From Enhydrobacter sp. (GTDB taxonomy: Bacteria > Pseudomonadota > Alphaproteobacteria > Reyranellales > Reyranellaceae): a stretch of DNA of 64,000 nt. The position numbers and the translations under genes were made by a program. How positions within the stretch are numbered: position 1 is the first letter of the stretch; every line of letters starts with the position of its first letter. The notes beneath the pieces are model-generated. The model did not search any database, was not told the DNA's origin, and was given only the letters and a program-made list of their open reading frames with translations. The stretch covers positions 3,839,001 through 3,903,000 of the forward strand of contig NZ_CP126889.1 in NCBI RefSeq assembly GCF_030246845.1, in the 5' to 3' direction. This document shows, in pieces, positions 63,154 to 64,000 of the stretch.

Positions 63154-63406
63154 CTAGTCTAGGCGCTCCCCACAAGTCCTCGCCTTTCCCCATCATCGCC
63201 AGTGGCGCATTTCGGCGAGCTTAAGCTGGCAGATTTCCGGTCTATCTGTAAGGCAACCATAAGGACCGTCACTTGCCCGACACACGTCAAGGCACTCCTC
63301 GACGGACCTCGACGGCGGGATACGGCGGTCCGATCGAGAACTTTGGCGAACTTCCTTGCGCGGGCGACAAGCGCGCACCGACAAGCGAAGTACGAGCCGT
63401 TCCCCT
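63154..63406. other. Intergenic stretch
   Basis: Only short frames. The ctag target copy of the IS5 element lies at 63154-63157, and a second ctag at 63159-63162 is nearby. No gene or RNA recognised. Confidence 0.4.
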
Positions 63407-63805
63407 TCACTCGCAGATAGCTGGGTTCGGGGTCGCCTGCTTGAGATAGGCGATCAGGTCGGCGCGCTCCTGCGGATCCTTGACGCCGGCATAGCCCATC
63501 TTGGTGCCAGGGACCGCCTTCATCGGATTCTCCAGGAAATGGTCGAGCGTCTTCTTGTTCCAGATCACGCCGTAGTTCTTCATAGCCTTGGAGTAGGAGT
63601 AGTCTTTCAGCGAGCCGGCCTTGCGGCCGAATAGGCCGCACTGGCGCGGTCCGACGCGGTTGTGCTCCAGCGAATGGCAGGCGAGGCAGCGGTGATAGAC
63701 CTCCTCGCCGCGCTTGGGATCGCCGGTCGCGGCGACGGCGGCCCGCTCGATAGGCAGTCCGGCGATGAGGAACGCAAGAAGGCTGGCCGCAACGAAAGCT
63801 CTCAT
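63407..63805 (-). CDS. Class I cytochrome c
   Basis: From MRAFVAASLLAFLIAGLP a 132-residue protein. A signal peptide ends near AAVAATGDP, then YHRCLACHSLEHNRVGPRQ with the heme-binding CxxCH (CLACH), LFGRKAGSLKDYSYSKAMKN, and VPGTKMGYAGVKDPQERADL with the distal Met ligand (TKMGYAG). This is a soluble periplasmic electron carrier like cytochrome c550/c2. It lies immediately downstream of the ferritin-like gene on the same strand; functional linkage (electron supply) is possible but not shown. Confidence 0.93.
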   Translation of the reverse strand: MRAFVAASLLAFLIAGLPIERAAVAATGDPKRGEEVYHRCLACHSLEHNRVGPRQCGLFGRKAGSLKDYSYSKAMKNYGVIWNKKTLDHFLENPMKAVPGTKMGYAGVKDPQERADLIAYLKQATPNPAICE

Positions 63806-63827
63806 GGACGGCGATCCCGGACTGGAA

Positions 63828-64000
63828 TCAGGAGACGAAGGCGTCGGGCACGGGATTCTGGCCCAGCGCCTGGCGCAGCACGGCCCAGTGCATCGCCTCG
63901 TCGCCCAGGATCGAGGCGGCGGCCTTGGCCAGCTCGCGATCGGTGAGGATCGGAACGGCGCCGAGATAGGCGCTGACCGCACCCTTTTCGAGCGTCGCGG
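63828..64000 (-). CDS. Ferritin-like domain protein, C-terminal part (runs off window)
   Basis: The minus-strand frame is open at the window edge and stops at 63828: ATLEKGAVSAYLGAVPILTD, RELAKAAASILGDEAMHWAV, LRQALGQNPVPDAFVS. The E-x-x-H in GDEAMHWAVLRQALG, with EKGAVSAYLG before it, fits the ferritin-like family (DUF4439 or DUF892-type helix pair). Only about 57 residues are visible. It precedes the cytochrome c gene by 22 bp on the same strand, so the two are probably co-transcribed. Confidence 0.7.
   Translation of the reverse strand, partial: ATLEKGAVSAYLGAVPILTDRELAKAAASILGDEAMHWAVLRQALGQNPVPDAFVS

Overview
The window reads as a chromosomal accessory region of a high-GC alphaproteobacterium, most likely Hyphomicrobiales (Bradyrhizobium, Rhodopseudomonas or Reyranella-like). 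The basis is family content: ExoD, a DUF1476 F1-ATPase inhibitor-like protein, an EIIA-Ntr-like protein, the DUF3489/DUF2924/large serine recombinase trio, a cyclic beta-glucan synthase remnant, and many small exported proteins of rhizobial type. No rRNA, tRNA or CRISPR array was recognised.

Layout. 0-12.3 kb: small envelope and lipoprotein genes (two paralogous lipoproteins, an entericidin, a glycine-zipper lipoprotein), a DUF883 protein, a truncated ECF sigma factor, an intact IS630 element, and remnants of a cyclase and a glycosyltransferase. 11.2-16.2 kb: fatty acid desaturase, cold-shock gene remnant, intact groEL, and a decayed groES cut by an IS1380 element with a TTAG target duplication. 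17-28.8 kb: cyclic glucan synthase and TPR debris joined at one point and hit by IS256 copy A; exoD; a response regulator; exported proteins; then an inverted IS256 copy B that splits a secreted Sel1-type gene. Its two halves can be rejoined in frame through the 8-bp duplication. 28.4-33 kb: an XRE regulator with a partial duplicate, IS3 and DUF2130 debris, and a recombinase module preceded by three hairpins. 33-41 kb: dienelactone hydrolase, transposase debris, DUF1476, DUF1269-like, FtsH, a TRIC-like channel and an M20 peptidase. 42-59.5 kb: a stress and dormancy-type cluster. It holds a HAD phosphatase-ATPase fusion, M50 membrane protease, di-iron ferritin-like protein, EIIA-Ntr-like protein, phasin-like protein, PRC-barrel protein, DUF488, PAS and CBS proteins, a heme-barrel protein, a tandem universal stress protein, glycogen synthase, and a 2Fe-2S ferredoxin-cyclase fusion. 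59.8-63.2 kb: an IS5 (IS427-type) element interrupted by an IS91-like element that carries its own tyrosine recombinase. 63.4-64 kb: cytochrome c and a ferritin-like gene running off the edge.

How it fits together. Proteostasis (groEL, ftsH, M50), membrane remodelling (desaturase, exoD), carbon storage (glgA, phasin) and sensing (PAS, CBS, Usp, cyclase, EIIA) suggest an island for survival under low energy or low oxygen. IS traffic is heavy: five intact or nearly intact elements plus remnants of IS3, IS5, IS66, IS256 and IS481 types. Several host genes are visibly broken. Functional statements rest on motif and family recognition by eye; no database search was run.
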